A stretch of DNA of 64,000 nucleotides from Cytobacillus oceanisediminis 2691 (GTDB lineage: Bacteria > Bacillota > Bacilli > Bacillales > Cytobacillaceae). Below are positions 54,076 to 61,816 of the stretch, one piece after another (the first letter of the stretch is position 1; every line of letters begins with the position of its first letter). The stretch covers positions 372,001-436,000 of the forward strand of contig NZ_VEEP01000001.1 in NCBI RefSeq assembly GCF_007678455.1. The letters are read 5' to 3'. The position numbers and the translations under genes are program-made. Below the pieces are notes generated by a model. The model was not told the origin of the DNA. It saw only the letters and a program-made list of their open reading frames with translations, and did no database searches.

Positions 54076-54870
54076 AACTTCGGACATGTTTGAAGAAAAA
54101 TGGAGAGAAGTTGTCCGAAGCAGGATCGGCTTTGGACAGGTTTGAAGGAAAATGGAGAAAAGCTGTCCGAAGCAGGAGCAACTTCGGACAGGTTTGAAGG
54201 AAAATGCCAAAATGTTGTCCGAAGCAGGATTGACTTCGGACAGGTTTAAAGAAAAATGCAGAAAAGCTGTCCAAAGCTGGGGCGATTTCGGACAGGTTTG
54301 AAGTGAAAAGCAGAAAAGCTGTCCGAAGCAGGATCGACTTCGGACAGGTTTGACGGAAAAAGCAGAAAAGCTGTCCGAAGCAGGGGCGACTTCGGACAGG
54401 TTTGCAGGAAAAAGCAAAAAAGCTGTCCGAAGCAGGGGCAAGTTCGGACAGGTTTGCAGGAAAAAGTAGAAAAGCTGTCCGAAGCAGGGGCGACTTCGGA
54501 CAGGTTTGACGGAAAAAGCAGAAAAGCTGTCCGAAGCAGAGGTGACTTCGGACAGGTTTGTCGGAAAAAGCTGAAAAGCTGTCCGAAGCAGTGGCGACTT
54601 CGGACAGGTTTGAAGGGAAAAGCAGAAAAGCTGTCCGAAGCAAGAGCACCTTCAGACAGGTTTGCAGGAAAAAGCAAAAAAGCTGTCCGAAGCAGTGGCA
54701 AGTTCGGACAGGTATGACGGAAAAAGCAGAAAAGCTGTCTGAAGCAAGATCAACTTCGGACAGCTCTAGAGAATATAGCAGGAAACCTGTCAAAAGTCAG
54801 TCCAACTTCCAGACAAGTTCATAAGGAAGAGCATCAAAGCTATCTAAAACAGTACTTATCTGACAGGTGA
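54076..54870. repeat. Tandem hairpin array, 16 units with an exact 52-bp period
   Basis: The GGACAG element occurs at 54082, 54134, 54186 and so on every 52 bp to 54862 with no insertion or deletion, degenerating at both ends. Each of 15 junctions is an inverted repeat, typically CTGTCCGAAG - 9 nt - CTTCGGACAG, and the junctions centred in units 6, 7, 9, 10 and 11 are perfect. Loops are variable purine-rich 9-mers (CAGGGGCGA, CAGTGGCGA, CAGAGGTGA, CAGGATCGA). The 23-bp spacer reads about GTTTGACGGAAAAAGCAGAAAAG. Long frames through it on either strand (up to 263 codons) follow from lack of stops in the unit and are not genes. There is no gene between 53884 and 54948. Confidence 0.95.
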
Positions 54871-54948
54871 ATAAAGTGCTGATAACGGCTGCCCCTAATG
54901 ACTGTACAAATAAAAAAGGTGCCTGTCACGCAACAGCAGGTCAGCTTC

Positions 54949-55614
54949 TTAAACTTTAAATGGGTTTTTCCACTCCATCAGCATTCCATAATTCAGTGAT
55001 TCTTCATCTTCCAGATAATTGGCTACCGGTTTTACCGGAGTACGGCCGCAGCGGAGCAAAAAGGAAACGACCGGATCCCTCAATTCACCACCCAGAACTT
55101 TTTCTACATACTGGTCAATCGACAGTTGTGCAGAGAATGCGTGATAACCTGGCATCCTGCCGCCTCCCAAAAGTCTATCCAATCCTAAATGAACAACTGT
55201 CTCATACATGCATTGCATCATCCATTTTCCAAGTCCTAATTTACGATAGGCAGGGCTGATGCAAATATCTACAATATAAAGGGTGTTGCCGTCCGGATCA
55301 TGGTTCCGGATATAGCCATTATCGGTAATATCAGCCCAGGAATGTTCTTCATCACCTTTTTTCATTTCAACGATCAGGCCGGTGATCGACCCTGCAATGC
55401 GGCCGCCAACTTCGACACATATAGCACCTTCGGTGAACAAGCTAATATGATTTGTCAGCTGCTCTTCATTCCACCAGAGTTCTTCCGGAAATGGCGGGGG
55501 AAAGGCTTCCTGCTGGACACGGATTAACTGCTCAAAATCGTCTCTCGTATAATTTCTAAACGTTGCCTTGACAGGTTTATTATTTTCGTAAACATAAATC
55601 TCTTTATAAAACAT
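54949..55614 (-). CDS. GNAT-family N-acetyltransferase
   Basis: A 221-residue acetyltransferase. The acetyl-CoA loop is SPAYRKLGLGKWMMQ (R/QxxGxG/A), preceded by LYIVDICI and GRIAGSITGLIVE. The N-terminal 30 residues and a C-terminal extension with GGGRMPGYH are extra to the fold. Start 55614 has CGAGGTGCGAAC upstream; the 318-codon frame is an over-extension. It sits where ykwB, also a GNAT gene, is in B. subtilis, near ykwC. Substrate unknown. Confidence 0.85.
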   Translation of the reverse strand: MFYKEIYVYENNKPVKATFRNYTRDDFEQLIRVQQEAFPPPFPEELWWNEEQLTNHISLFTEGAICVEVGGRIAGSITGLIVEMKKGDEEHSWADITDNGYIRNHDPDGNTLYIVDICISPAYRKLGLGKWMMQCMYETVVHLGLDRLLGGGRMPGYHAFSAQLSIDQYVEKVLGGELRDPVVSFLLRCGRTPVKPVANYLEDEESLNYGMLMEWKNPFKV

Positions 55615-55843
55615 GTTCGCACCTCGAAAAGTCGTCATAACCACAGTATAAAAAGTTCGGGCACACAAGGTCAACTTGTGATCCATTAAATAAAGTCGAT
55701 TGTTTAAAAAGACCAAAGAAAGGGTAACATAATGATGCGCATAAAAATGGTAGATCGCTCTGGAGGCCGGGATTAATTTCTCGGCCTTTTTTGATTCTAA
55801 TGTTAGAATATATTTAAAATTAAAGAGGGAAGAAGGAGTACAT

Positions 55844-56725
55844 ATGCTATCCAAAGAAGATACTGTAATTGGATTCATCGGAACTGGTGTGATGGGGAAA
55901 AGCATGGCAGTTCATCTGCTTGAAGCAGGCTATCAGCTGACGGTTTTTACCAGGACAAAGGAAAAGGCTGCTGAATTGCTGGAAAAAGGTGCGGTCTGGT
56001 CAGAGTCACCACGTGAGGTTGCCCAAAAAGCGGATGTTGTTTTTACAATCGTTGGTTACCCATCAGATGTAGAAGAGGTTTATTTGGGCGAGGAGGGACT
56101 AATCGCCAATGGGAAGCCTGGGAGTTATCTGATTGATATGACAACATCCACTCCATCCCTGGCAAAGAAGATTTATGAGGCAGCAAAAGAAAAAGGAATC
56201 CATGCGATTGATGCTCCTGTTTCCGGTGGTGATGTAGGTGCCCGGGAAGCAAGGCTCGCGATTATGGTCGGCAGTGATGACGAGGCCTTCCTTGAAGTGG
56301 AACCGCTGCTTAATATACTGGGCACGAATATCGTCCATCAAGGAGAGCCTGGTGCAGGCCAGCACACAAAGATGGCCAACCAGATTGCCATAGCATCGAA
56401 CATGATCGGTGTATGTGAGGCAATCATCTACGCCGAAAAGGCCGGCCTTGATCCTGAGGCCGTATTGAAAAGCATTTCTACCGGTGCTGCAGGCAGCTGG
56501 TCACTGTCAAACCTGGCACCAAGGATGATAGCAGGCAATTTCGAGCCTGGTTTCTTTATCAAGCATTTCATCAAGGATATGAAAATAGCCCTCGATGAAG
56601 CGAAACGGATGGACATGGAAGTGCCTGGACTCTCGATGGCTCTTTCATTGTATGAGCAGCTTGCTGAAAAAGGCGAAGAAAACAGCGGTACACAGGCGTT
56701 ATATAAGTACTGGAAACAATCATAA
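55844..56725 (+). CDS. ykwC: 3-hydroxyisobutyrate dehydrogenase-family oxidoreductase YkwC
   Basis: A 293-residue beta-hydroxyacid dehydrogenase. The NAD(P) motif is IGFIGTGVMGKSMAVHL, the substrate motif is DAPVSGGDVGAREA, the catalytic Lys is in GQHTKMANQIAIA, and the C-terminal domain has GSWSLSNLAPRMI. It is very similar to what I recall of B. subtilis YkwC. The natural substrate is not established. AAGGAG lies 7 nt before ATG. Confidence 0.9.
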   Translation: MLSKEDTVIGFIGTGVMGKSMAVHLLEAGYQLTVFTRTKEKAAELLEKGAVWSESPREVAQKADVVFTIVGYPSDVEEVYLGEEGLIANGKPGSYLIDMTTSTPSLAKKIYEAAKEKGIHAIDAPVSGGDVGAREARLAIMVGSDDEAFLEVEPLLNILGTNIVHQGEPGAGQHTKMANQIAIASNMIGVCEAIIYAEKAGLDPEAVLKSISTGAAGSWSLSNLAPRMIAGNFEPGFFIKHFIKDMKIALDEAKRMDMEVPGLSMALSLYEQLAEKGEENSGTQALYKYWKQS

Positions 56726-56787
56726 TATTTGCTAGTCATAGACCCCTCCCCAGGTAAAGATACTAAAACCTAAAGGAGGGGATTTCT

Positions 56788-56964
56788 ATGGCTAAAAGGA
56801 CAAAAAAGAACGATCCGCAGCAAAAGAACAAAAAGGGTTTCGACTCTGCTGTCATTGATTCTGAGTTCTCACATGAGATTGGCAGTGCGGCGACAAATAA
56901 GATCCATAAAGATAAGGCGAAAAAAGAGAAAGCTCCTAAGAATAACGGAAAATTCAAGGGATAA
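56788..56964 (+). CDS. Small basic protein with GPR-like motif, candidate SASP
   Basis: A 58-residue Lys-rich ORF with a very strong ribosome site (AAAGGAGGGG) and a terminator directly after the stop. Residues 24-34 read VIDSEFSHEIG; EFSHEI has the spacing of the GPR site and aligns with EFSAEF and EFGMEF of the small ORFs at 9988 and 10149. Upstream, TCATA and GATACTA are 18 bp apart, which loosely resembles a forespore SigG promoter. Spore-protein status is inferred. Confidence 0.65.
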   Translation: MAKRTKKNDPQQKNKKGFDSAVIDSEFSHEIGSAATNKIHKDKAKKEKAPKNNGKFKG

Positions 56965-56967
56965 TAC

Positions 56968-56998
56968 AAAGCCGTTCCTCAATAGCAGGAACGGCTTT
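56968..56998. terminator. Bidirectional terminator
   Basis: Perfect stem AAAGCCGTTCCT / AGGAACGGCTTT between the small ORF and patA. Confidence 0.88.
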
Positions 56999-57002
56999 CA
57001 AA

Positions 57003-58148
57003 TTATTGTCGTAAATATCTTTCCAAACGGTCAAGCCCTTCTTTTAGAGTATCCATAGAATATGCATAGGAAAGGCGGAAATACCCCTCTCCAAATTCAG
57101 AGAAAGCACTCCCCGGAACAACTGCCAGCTTTGCTTCTTTGACTAAATCCATGCAAAAATCAAATGAGGAAATATTGCTTGCCGGAATTTTAATGAAAAA
57201 GTAGAACGCTCCTTCAGGCTTGATGACATCAAGGCCCATGGAGGTGAGTCTTTTGAATACATAATCGCGCCTAATGGCATACTCCTCTTTCATTGGCAAT
57301 GCGTCATCAACCCCTGCCGTCAAAGCCTCCAGCGCAGCCATTTGGGAAATCGAAGTTGCACAGGTCACATTGTATTGATGTACCTTCAGAATATGTTTCG
57401 CCAGATATTCAGGGGCAAAAAGCATTCCTATCCGCCAGCCTGTCATTGAGTGTGATTTGGAAAGCCCGTTAATGACAATTGTCTGTTCCTTCAGGAATTG
57501 CGCAATTGATATATGTTCCTGCTCGTAAACCAGTTCACTGTATATTTCATCAGCCAGCACAAAAATATCCTTGTCCATCAGGAGTTTTGCAATTTCTTTG
57601 AGTTCGGTCTCATTCAGGCTGACCCCGGTAGGATTCGATGGATATGGAAGGACAATACACCTTGTTTTTTCGGTAATCAGGCTCTCAATCAGCGCGGCTG
57701 TCATCCGAAATCCGGTTTTCCTGATGTCCGCATAGATTGGGGTGGCACCGCAAAGCTTGATGATTGGCTCGTATCCTGGATAAACAGGACCGGGCAGGAT
57801 CACCTCACAGCCTTCATCAAGGATGGTCCGGAAGGTGATATCAATCGCTTCACTTGCTCCCACTGTGATGATTGTTTCTTGTTCAGCTGAATAAGAAACA
57901 TGGTACTTATCTCTGTAGAAATCCGCTGCGGCCTCTCTAAGCTGAATCAGACCGGCATTATGTGTATATGTAGTGATATTAGACTCTATAGCCTGCTTGC
58001 CAGCTTCTTTAACATGTTCAGGGGTTTTGAAGTCAGGCTGTCCGATCGTCAAAGAAACCATATCCTCCACATGGGCAACCATGTTGAAAAATTTCCTGAT
58101 GCCGGAGATCTCTATGTTTTTAACCCGATTATTAATTAAATGCTCCAC
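57003..58148 (-). CDS. patA: Aminotransferase A (N-acetyl-LL-diaminopimelate type)
   Basis: A 381-residue fold-type I aminotransferase. Motifs are SLTIGQPDFKTPEHV, VLPYPSNPTGVSL, the PLP lysine in INGLSKSHSMTGWRIG and GEGYFRLSYAYSMDTL at the end. Close to B. subtilis PatA, assigned to lysine/diaminopimelate synthesis. The GTG at 58148 gives the start VEHLINN, matching MEHLLN of PatA, with GGGAGGG 9 nt upstream; the ATG three codons earlier abuts that site and is unlikely. Confidence 0.92.
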   Translation of the reverse strand: MEHLINNRVKNIEISGIRKFFNMVAHVEDMVSLTIGQPDFKTPEHVKEAGKQAIESNITTYTHNAGLIQLREAAADFYRDKYHVSYSAEQETIITVGASEAIDITFRTILDEGCEVILPGPVYPGYEPIIKLCGATPIYADIRKTGFRMTAALIESLITEKTRCIVLPYPSNPTGVSLNETELKEIAKLLMDKDIFVLADEIYSELVYEQEHISIAQFLKEQTIVINGLSKSHSMTGWRIGMLFAPEYLAKHILKVHQYNVTCATSISQMAALEALTAGVDDALPMKEEYAIRRDYVFKRLTSMGLDVIKPEGAFYFFIKIPASNISSFDFCMDLVKEAKLAVVPGSAFSEFGEGYFRLSYAYSMDTLKEGLDRLERYLRQ

Positions 58149-58284
58149 GTATGACATCCCTCCCATTATCATTCCTATTTTACCATGTTAAAGTGGAAAG
58201 TTGTAAATTCATCTAAAAGGAAAAAGGGTTAATGAAAGAAGCAGAGAATATTAATTTAGGTAGAAATGGAAAGGGGTGTTCCGC

Positions 58285-58758
58285 TTGGACTTGGAACAAA
58301 TCAAAAAACATTATACAGAGTTTGATATCTGGATCCAATCATTGAGAAATCTTGACGCCAGTGAATGGCTTATGCCGCTGGGAGAGGGGAAATGGACGGT
58401 AGCCGCGGTAGTATCCCATCTGCTCTTCTGGGATAAATTTTCATTGGAGGAGCGATTTCCGTATTTTAAAGAAGACGCAGTTTTGCCATCATTTCCTGAT
58501 TTTCAGGAAATCAATGACAAGGCGCGTGAATATGCTGAAAATAATGCGACAAAGGACCAAATCCTTGATGAACTCCTTGAGGTCCGTCAAGAGTTCCATG
58601 GAATGCTTGAACACATGAATCAAGACGCTCTTGCAGTCTCATTCAAAATTTCCGACCATCAAATGACGACTGGTGCATATTTTGCGGACTTTATCTGGCA
58701 CGATCTCCATCATCAAAAACAAGTAGATGCTGTGTTAGGAAGGGCAGTCGCAAATTGA
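58285..58758 (+). CDS. DinB-family protein
   Basis: A 157-residue four-helix protein of the DinB/YfiT fold. The candidate metal-binding histidines are in VSHLLFWDKF and FIWHDLHHQKQVD. Members are metal-dependent thiol transferases or damage-inducible proteins of unknown action. TTG 58285 is preferred, with GGAAAGGGG upstream by about 8 nt; GTG 58276 is inside that distance. Monocistronic. Confidence 0.8.
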   Translation: MDLEQIKKHYTEFDIWIQSLRNLDASEWLMPLGEGKWTVAAVVSHLLFWDKFSLEERFPYFKEDAVLPSFPDFQEINDKAREYAENNATKDQILDELLEVRQEFHGMLEHMNQDALAVSFKISDHQMTTGAYFADFIWHDLHHQKQVDAVLGRAVAN

Positions 58759-58834
58759 TTTCATATGCAGACCTTTTTTGGTGTGCTTTAAATTTTTTCG
58801 ACAAAAACAAACAATCAAAAAAGGATGAGTAGTT

Positions 58835-59404
58835 ATGTCAAATACCGTAAAACATAGAAGGATAATTTTAGATTTAGCAATTACTTTAGATGGATTTATT
58901 GAAGGGAAAAATGGAGAAGTTGATTGGTGTATCATGGACCCTGATATGGAGTTTACTGATTTCTTGAATCAAATTGATACTATTTTATATGGCAGGAAAA
59001 GCTACGATTCATGGGGACAATATTTTCCAAAAAATGATGACCCTGATACCGAAAAGGAAATATGGAAACTGGTTCATAGTAAAAAGAAATATGTTTTTTC
59101 CAGAACACTGAATGCGATTGATCATCAAGCAATAGTCATAAATGATAATATCCTTGGAGAAGTAAATAAATTGAAGCAAGAGCCTGGTAAAGACATTTGG
59201 CTATATGGCGGAGCAAGTCTTATTAAAACTTTTATAAATCTCGGGCTTGTTGATGAATTTAGATTATCTATTCACCCTGTTGCATTGGGGGAAGGAAAAC
59301 CGTTGTTTATTGATTTAAAACAGAGGATTAATTTAAAAATGGTTAATACAAGAACATTTTCCTCAGGCGTTGTGCAAATAATTTATCATTGGCACGGTAA
59401 CTAA
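58835..59404 (+). CDS. Dihydrofolate reductase-like (RibD C-terminal) protein
   Basis: A 189-residue NADPH-binding protein of the RibD_C/YyaP family: RRIILDLAITLDGFIEGKNG, TILYGRKSYDSWG, KKYVFSRTL, WLYGGASLIKTFI. It is probably a reductase but not true FolA. Base composition is clearly more AT-rich than its neighbours (many TTA, AAT, ATA codons), which hints at recent acquisition. AAAGGATG about 9 nt upstream of ATG serves as its ribosome site. A terminator follows. Confidence 0.85.
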   Translation: MSNTVKHRRIILDLAITLDGFIEGKNGEVDWCIMDPDMEFTDFLNQIDTILYGRKSYDSWGQYFPKNDDPDTEKEIWKLVHSKKKYVFSRTLNAIDHQAIVINDNILGEVNKLKQEPGKDIWLYGGASLIKTFINLGLVDEFRLSIHPVALGEGKPLFIDLKQRINLKMVNTRTFSSGVVQIIYHWHGN

Positions 59405-59439
59405 AACCTATTGTAATAAATAATCTAATATTGAATGTT

Positions 59440-59474
59440 AAAGGGGAATCCATAAATAATGGGTTCCCTTTTTT
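59440..59474 (+). terminator. Terminator after the dihydrofolate reductase-like gene
   Basis: Imperfect stem AAAGGGGAATCC / GGGTTCCCTTTT and T run. Confidence 0.75.
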
Positions 59475-59515
59475 AATGCAATTATCAACACAAAATTTTT
59501 ACAAGGCCTTTTGCC

Positions 59516-59542
59516 TAAAGGTATTAGCCGACCTGCCGATAA
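59516..59542 (+). promoter_or_regulatory. SigD promoter of cheV
   Basis: TAAA (59516-59519), 15 bp, then GCCGATAA (59535-59542) is an exact match to the flagellar SigD consensus. It lies 41 bp upstream of the cheV start and shows that the organism controls chemotaxis through SigD. Confidence 0.9.
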
Positions 59543-59583
59543 TAGGTATATAGTACTTATATTTTTTTTAGAGAAGGAAGAGC

Positions 59584-60489
59584 ATGATGAATGATAGCAG
59601 TATTTTATTAGAATCGGGCACGAATGAACTGGAAATTGTCGAGTTCGGCATCGGCCAGAATAAATTTGCCATAAATGTCATGAAAGTAAAAGAAATTCTC
59701 AATCCTGTGCCTGTCGTGGAGATTCCACAGTCACATCCATTTGTAGAGGGAATCATGGAACTGAGGGGAGAGGTGCTTCCTGTCATTAATGTTGCGTCAG
59801 CTTTAGGACTGCCTCAATCTGGCAATCCTCAAATGGATAAGTTCATAGTAGCGGAATTCAATCAGCAAAAGACAGTATTCCATGTCCATACAGTTTCGCA
59901 AATTCATCGTATCTCATGGACTCAGATTGAGAAACCATCTGATTTGTATCAGGGACAGGAGAGCCAGGTGATCGGTGTGATCAAGCTGGGAGGAGAGATG
60001 GTTCTTTTCCTGGACTTTGAAAAGATTCTACTTGAGATCAATCCTGATTCTGGGGTGAAAATCAGTGATGTCAAAAAGCTGGGGCTGAGAGAGCGTTCTT
60101 TGAAAAAAATTGTGATTGCAGAGGATTCTGCGATGCTGAGAAAAATGCTTCATGACACATTGAGTGAAGCAGGATTTGAGAACCTGGAGTTCTTCGAGAA
60201 TGGGCAGGATGCAATCACTTATCTTGAACATCTGGCAGGAAACCCACAGGAGCTGCCAGGGGCAGTCCAGCTTGTGATCACGGATATTGAAATGCCGCAG
60301 ATGGATGGCCATCATCTGACAAAGAGGATAAAGGAGCATCCGGTTCTGTCAAAGCTCCCGGTAATCATCTTCTCTTCGTTGATCACGAACGAGCTCCGCC
60401 ATAAGGGAAGTGTTGTTGGTGCGGATGCCCAGATCAGCAAGCCGGAGATCGCACAGCTGGTCCTGAAGATTGATGAATTAATTTTATAA
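59584..60489 (+). CDS. cheV: Chemotaxis protein CheV (CheW-REC)
   Basis: A 301-residue coupling protein. Residues 15-155 are a CheW domain (FAINVMKVKEILNPVPVVEI, MELRGEVLPVINVA), and residues 175-300 are a receiver domain with the phospho-acceptor Asp234 in VITDIEMPQMDG, the Ser in IFSSL and the Lys in ISKPE. It couples receptors to CheA and is tuned by phosphorylation. GAAGGAAGAGC precedes ATG. Expressed from a consensus SigD promoter. Confidence 0.96.
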   Translation: MMNDSSILLESGTNELEIVEFGIGQNKFAINVMKVKEILNPVPVVEIPQSHPFVEGIMELRGEVLPVINVASALGLPQSGNPQMDKFIVAEFNQQKTVFHVHTVSQIHRISWTQIEKPSDLYQGQESQVIGVIKLGGEMVLFLDFEKILLEINPDSGVKISDVKKLGLRERSLKKIVIAEDSAMLRKMLHDTLSEAGFENLEFFENGQDAITYLEHLAGNPQELPGAVQLVITDIEMPQMDGHHLTKRIKEHPVLSKLPVIIFSSLITNELRHKGSVVGADAQISKPEIAQLVLKIDELIL

Positions 60490-60507
60490 GGCAGATTGGC
60501 TATCAAA

Positions 60508-60538
60508 AAAAGAAAGCTGGGCTTCCAGCTTTCTTTTA
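60508..60538. terminator. Bidirectional terminator
   Basis: Perfect stem AAAAGAAAGCTGG / CCAGCTTTCTTTT between cheV and ykyB. Confidence 0.88.
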
Positions 60539-61006
60539 AGGATATCTTTCGCCAAGCTTTTTGAATACTGGCTTTACATATTTTCTTGTCCTGGCAGTAC
60601 TGGAAGCTTCCTGTGCCTCCTTTAAACCTGTGTAGGATGACAATAATTTCTTTGCATTAGTCAACGATATCGATGCTTTCGGATTCCGGACTGTCTGGTC
60701 AAGTTTTCCCAGATGGGGCAGCAATTCAAAGTCCTGTTTAGTCGGCGGGATATGGAAAGTATAATCTCCGCAAACCACGAGTACGTCTGACTGCTGCTGA
60801 CTGTTCCTTGGATTGTTTGAAAAATGAAGACCAGCCTTTTTGGCTTTTCCTTCCCTGAGCATTTTTTTAATCGCATCATGTTTTAACTGATAAAGAAATT
60901 TCGGATTTGGAGCAGTCTTGGCATGACGGTTCACGGTGAAGATAGCTTGCGAGAGGTTCTCAATCGTTGGACGGAGTTGGGGAATATTGTTCCTTTCATT
61001 CTTCAA
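60536..61006 (-). CDS. ykyB: YkyB family protein
   Basis: A 156-residue soluble basic protein corresponding to B. subtilis YkyB by sequence pattern (LSQAIFTVNRHAKTAPNPKFL, GLHFSNNPRNSQQQSDVLVV, YTFHIPPTKQDFELLPHLG) and by its place after cheV. The function is unknown. The start is TTG 61006 with AAAGGAGCC 7 nt upstream. Confidence 0.88.
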   Translation of the reverse strand: MKNERNNIPQLRPTIENLSQAIFTVNRHAKTAPNPKFLYQLKHDAIKKMLREGKAKKAGLHFSNNPRNSQQQSDVLVVCGDYTFHIPPTKQDFELLPHLGKLDQTVRNPKASISLTNAKKLLSSYTGLKEAQEASSTARTRKYVKPVFKKLGERYP

Positions 61007-61116
61007 TGGGATAGGCTCCTTTCTTCGTTAGGACTTATGCAAGTCCTTTATAACCATATTTCTATTATACCCTTTATTTGGCTTTTTGAGAAATAGAAGC
61101 CTATCATCAAGCATTA

Positions 61117-61614
61117 TTATGGTCTGATGGTTACTCTTGTACCATTAGGTACTAGCCGGGCCAATTCGAGGACATCCTTATTATGCATGCGTATACATCC
61201 TTTTGAAACTAACTTGCCGATGGAGGCAGGATTATTTGTTCCATGGATTCCATACCCAAGTTTGGAAAGCGATAACCACATAACCCCATATGGCCCGCCT
61301 GGGTTGGGTTCTCTGTTGACAATGACAAATTCTCCTACCGGAGTTTGAGTCAGCATTTTCCCGATGCCGACTGGGTAGGTTTTTACTTCATGGCCTGCTC
61401 TGGATAAACTTAGCCTTTTGCTGGTTAATGATACTGAAATGGAATAAGGAATGGAAGCAGGCTCCGGAAGTCCGGGGATTGAAATTCGCTGGCCTGGATA
61501 GATGATCGCCGGGTTGATGATTCCAGGATTCGCAGACAGGATTTGGCCGATGGGCCGGCGGTAATTAGCTGCGATAATGGCCAAAGACTCGCCTTTTTTA
61601 ACAATATGATACAT
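61117..61614 (-). CDS. ykuD: L,D-transpeptidase with LysM domain
   Basis: A 165-residue wall enzyme. Residues 1-48 are a LysM domain ([28 protein letters not shown]). The YkuD domain has the active site [20 protein letters not shown] (His124, Cys140). There is no obvious signal peptide, as in B. subtilis YkuD, which is found in spores. It makes alternative peptidoglycan cross-links. GAGGAGGAGA lies before ATG. Confidence 0.95.
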   Translation of the reverse strand: MYHIVKKGESLAIIAANYRRPIGQILSANPGIINPAIIYPGQRISIPGLPEPASIPYSISVSLTSKRLSLSRAGHEVKTYPVGIGKMLTQTPVGEFVIVNREPNPGGPYGVMWLSLSKLGYGIHGTNNPASIGKLVSKGCIRMHNKDVLELARLVPNGTRVTIRP

Positions 61615-61816
61615 AAAATCTCCTCCTCTGAATCAGCTTATGCCTGTTGGAGGGGAAGGTCACCCTGCGGTTTCCGGATGTCGATTTTTAGCGAAAATTA
61701 GTAAATATTTAAAAAATAGTATCGTTTTTCCTTATTCAAAAAGGTAAAATAGGGATATAAAACTATTTCGGATCATGGACCAGGTACAAATGTACTTCTG
61801 GAATGAGGATGGTTAG

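Noticed and set aside
54002-54793. Open frames of 263, 158 and 151 codons on the minus strand, and 87-88 codons on the plus strand, across the tandem array
   Set aside because: The 52-bp unit has few stops in any frame, so frames stay open by periodicity. 52 is not a multiple of three, so the product would cycle through three unrelated translations. No ribosome site is present.
54076-54870. CRISPR array
   Set aside because: The spacers between palindromes are conserved rather than unique, the variable loop is only 9 nt, and no cas genes are near.
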